From contig BFEA01000122.1 of the NCBI GenBank assembly GCA_003427395.1, forward strand, positions 1,091,129 to 1,133,517: a DNA stretch of 42,389 nucleotides, in the 5' to 3' direction. The DNA is from Chara braunii. Lineage: Eukaryota > Streptophyta > Charophyceae > Charales > Characeae. Each line of letters opens with the position of its first letter. Position 1 is the first letter of the stretch. Positions 40,276-42,389 of the stretch are shown here, one piece after another. The translations under genes were made by a program, and so were the position numbers. The notes beneath the pieces were generated by a model, which saw nothing but the letters and a program-made list of their open reading frames with translations, searched no databases and was not told the DNA's origin.

Positions 40276-41297
40276 ACACTGTACAATCACAATCGCTACC
40301 GCTGTAGAGTCAACCGGGAGAGATGGTTAATGGAAGACCCAAAATTCGGGGTTATTGCGCCGCATCACCACAAGCAATGTCGTCGAAAATTTTGCAAATA
40401 AACAATGCAGGCTCATAATACAAAGTATTACAAACATAAAAAAAAAAAGAAACAGGCAAAAAAAAGTTAGAAAACCGAAAAAAAAAACTCAAAAGCGCTA
40501 ACCATTAGTGTCCTTACAATTTCTGTCCTCTCTGTCGTACAGACAGGAAAGACTCATTCTTGAACCTTTTCTTATCCTCTCCTTTGCCTTCATCTTCATT
40601 CCACACTCTGTACTTTCCCTTGCTTTCCCTTACTTTCCCTTTCTTGTTCTTTGTTGTTCTTTGTTTGTCTTCTCTCCATCTCTCGGCCCTGTATTGAAAA
40701 GAGACGGATTTGAAGTGGTGTATAGCTTACTGAGCATTCGGTATATAACTCACGTCTTCGCGTACATATACGTGTAGATGAAATAACTCCCATCCGTATC
40801 GAAAATATTTCCGGGAGCTGGTTGGTGGGAGCGAGAAGTATGGGATATGTTTGGTGTGTATTTTGTTTATCCGACTTTATCCCCTCCCCATACACTCCCC
40901 CTCCCCTCCCCCTTTACTCTGCCGCTTTCTCACACCGTACAAGCGGGCTGTTATGGCGGGCGGATCGGGATGCAGGCAGCTCATGCTCAAACTTCATCAA
41001 CGTGGCGAGGCTTGTACATCAGAGGCACGGTGAAGCGGGAGTCAAAAGAAGAATGAGAAATATGAATGGTTTCAGTGTGCCCTTCGTCTTGTTGTTGTTG
41101 TTTCACCAGGTGTGTGATTTTTTAGTATTAAAAAGAAAAAGACATAAAAAATATTGTATTTCTTCTGAAAGTAAGAGTTTTGAAGCCCGGACTGCTGTTG
41201 TGAATGCTTGTTGCGGATGCTGAAGATCGTGCCTAAGATCTCAACCAGCCATGGCTGTCCTTCATGTGTCATTTTTGTATTCTTAATGTTTAATTAG
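40276..41297. other. End of intron 2, no recognised gene
   Basis: A-rich runs at 40439-40490, then pyrimidine-rich sequence (40560-40690 and 40880-40930). Open frames of up to 130 codons show no domain. The acceptor for exon 3 is TTTAATTAG ending at 41297. Confidence 0.6.
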
Positions 41298-41390
41298 ATG
41301 GGTTCACGAGCACCGTACGATGGGAAAACCTATGGGCTGGCCCGGCGGATAAAAGTTCTGCTAACTTTAGGGACACCACATATCTGCACG
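41298..41390 (+). CDS. PGAP1-like alpha/beta-hydrolase, exon 3
   Basis: A 31-codon exon between acceptor AATTAG (to 41297) and donor GTATGT (41391), phase 0 at both ends. It encodes SRAPYDGKTYG, then a hydrophobic strand VLLTLGTPHICT. In this hydrolase family the nucleophile elbow at the end of exon 2 is followed by a Y-dG segment and then a T-L-G-T-P-H strand, so order and phase both fit. The remaining domain, with the catalytic Asp and His, should lie beyond 42389. Confidence 0.75.
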
Positions 41391-42211
41391 GTATGTATGT
41401 ATGTGACCTCCTCATGGCTCTCTCTTCGTTTTCCTTTTTTTCTTTTCTTTTTCTTTCTCTCTTTTTTATATATTCACAGGTCACTTTTTCACTGTTTTCC
41501 TTTCCTTTTCTATCTATCCTATAATATAACCTTCTTAAAGGGAAAAGTGAATCACACGTGACGCTGTCCCCCAAGGGCCAAAACCCAGCAAACCGCTTGG
41601 TCCCAGCGTGCTGTTGTTTTTTTTTGCACTGTTCTGTTTTCTTGCTTTTGTGTGTGCCCGGTGCCGCTGTGTTCTCTTGTTATTTCCCCAACCTCAGCAA
41701 GCTGTATTGCTGAGGGACCATAGTTGTTTACATTCAATGACTTAGACTGGCCCGCCTGCACAACTCTGTGCACATGTAAGTGTTAATATTATTTAATATT
41801 ACTTAATATACAGTGGGGCGATACCAGGCCTAACATGTACTCGTTAATATTACTTAATAAACAGGTCAGGAGTTCAAGTTATGTTGGATGAATATAATAC
41901 TGTTAGGGGCCCTTAGGGGTCTTTTTCCTTTGTCTTTTGTCTCAACAGGTGCCATTCCATTTACCCTCAAGTTGGGGGCGCTGCTGCGCTGTTTTTCGCT
42001 TGTCTCTCTCTTTTCTTTTGTTTTGTTTTTTCTTATCCTTAGTGAGTTAATGTTTTTCCGGTCTTTTTTTTTTTTTTCCTGTCCCCCTGAGCTGGATTCC
42101 AGCAGAGCGATACCAGGCCCACGTCTACTTTCCATCCACATGTGCACCGGGTGTGTCCCGGTTGTATTAAATTTAATTATTTCAGCCTCCTGACAAGTCG
42201 GTGAAACTCCG
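41391..42211. other. Intron 3 start, no recognised gene
   Basis: Donor GTATGTATGT is at 41391. The phrase GCGATACCAGGCC occurs at 41818 and about 42108, and TTAATATTACTTAATA is duplicated near 41796 and 41845. T-rich tracts lie at 41425-41470 and 42060-42079. Short frames look like chance. Confidence 0.6.
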
Positions 42212-42389
42212 ACGAAACAGTTTGTCGCAGCCCCTCGTTTGTTGTCGTCTTCTCCCTCTCCGCCTACGGTTTCCTGGGGGCAGCTCTGTTTGACAATATA
42301 TACGAAACAGTTTGTCACAGCCCCTCGTTTGTTGTCCTCTTCTCCCTCTCTGCCTACGGTTTACCGGGCAGTTCTATTTGATATATATC
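42212..42389. repeat. Two tandem 90-bp units
   Basis: Units at 42212-42301 and 42302-42389 share ACGAAACAGTTTGTC, CAGCCCCTCGTTTGTTGTC, TCTTCTCCCTCTC and GCCTACGGTTT, with only scattered differences. The array may continue past the window edge. Confidence 0.9.

Noticed and set aside
40822-41223. Extra hydrolase exon before exon 3
   Set aside because: Exon 2 joins exon 3 in phase without it, and the translation has no similarity to the family.

Overview
The window looks like nuclear DNA of a large, repeat-rich streptophyte genome. A charophyte alga such as Chara is my best guess, but that is an inference. Its backbone is one split gene on the + strand for an alpha/beta-hydrolase of the PGAP1-like lipase/esterase type. 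Three exons are visible: 2493-3308 (ends in the LIVPGF...LGFNAL block), 24215-24683 (WYHWVPVLGGRSVRPILDR and the nucleophile elbow AHSAAGW) and 41298-41390 (LLTLGTPH). They are separated by introns of about 20.9 kb and 16.6 kb, and the gene continues past the right edge. No bacterial-type system, CRISPR array or rRNA gene was found. Nearly everything else is transposable-element debris lying inside this one gene.

Upstream (1-2492): microsatellite, short duplications, poly(A)/hairpin sequence, a LINE-like reverse transcriptase scrap and CAT/ATC-rich sequence.

Intron 1 (3309-24214): pyrimidine-rich sequence; a tRNA-headed SINE-like unit (about 4221); a decayed + strand LINE (5878-7600) with a three-fold internal duplication; and a decayed + strand Ty3/gypsy element (about 8448-11965 and 20265-23060). 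That old element carries at least three later insertions: 10781-11378 (AAT repeat), 20863-21690 (CAGTG repeat), and a whole minus-strand gypsy element at 11966-20264. The last has two 235-bp LTRs with 4 differences, a CCCT target duplication and an initiator-Met-type primer-binding site. It contains a 525-base assembly gap.

Intron 2 (24684-41297): a minus-strand tRNA-derived SINE with a perfect 15-bp target duplication just after the splice donor, itself split by a solo LTR with a CAAT target duplication; a GC-rich unassigned stretch; and an old minus-strand gypsy remnant (28691-29375 and 37908-39590). A second complete minus-strand gypsy element (29376-37907, LTRs of about 1.0 kb, TTTG target duplication) split that remnant. 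The solo LTR belongs to this second family. The remnant also holds a retroposed U6 snRNA copy with 9-bp target duplications and a near-palindromic fold-back element. A second SINE copy abutting U2 snRNA-like antisense sequence lies near 40.1-40.28 kb.

No retroelement here looks autonomous. Reading frames carry stops and frameshifts, and the protease active-site motif is altered in both gypsy elements with paired LTRs. The order of events can be read from the nesting: the old gypsy copies, LINE and SINE came first, and the LTR-paired elements and solo LTR came later.
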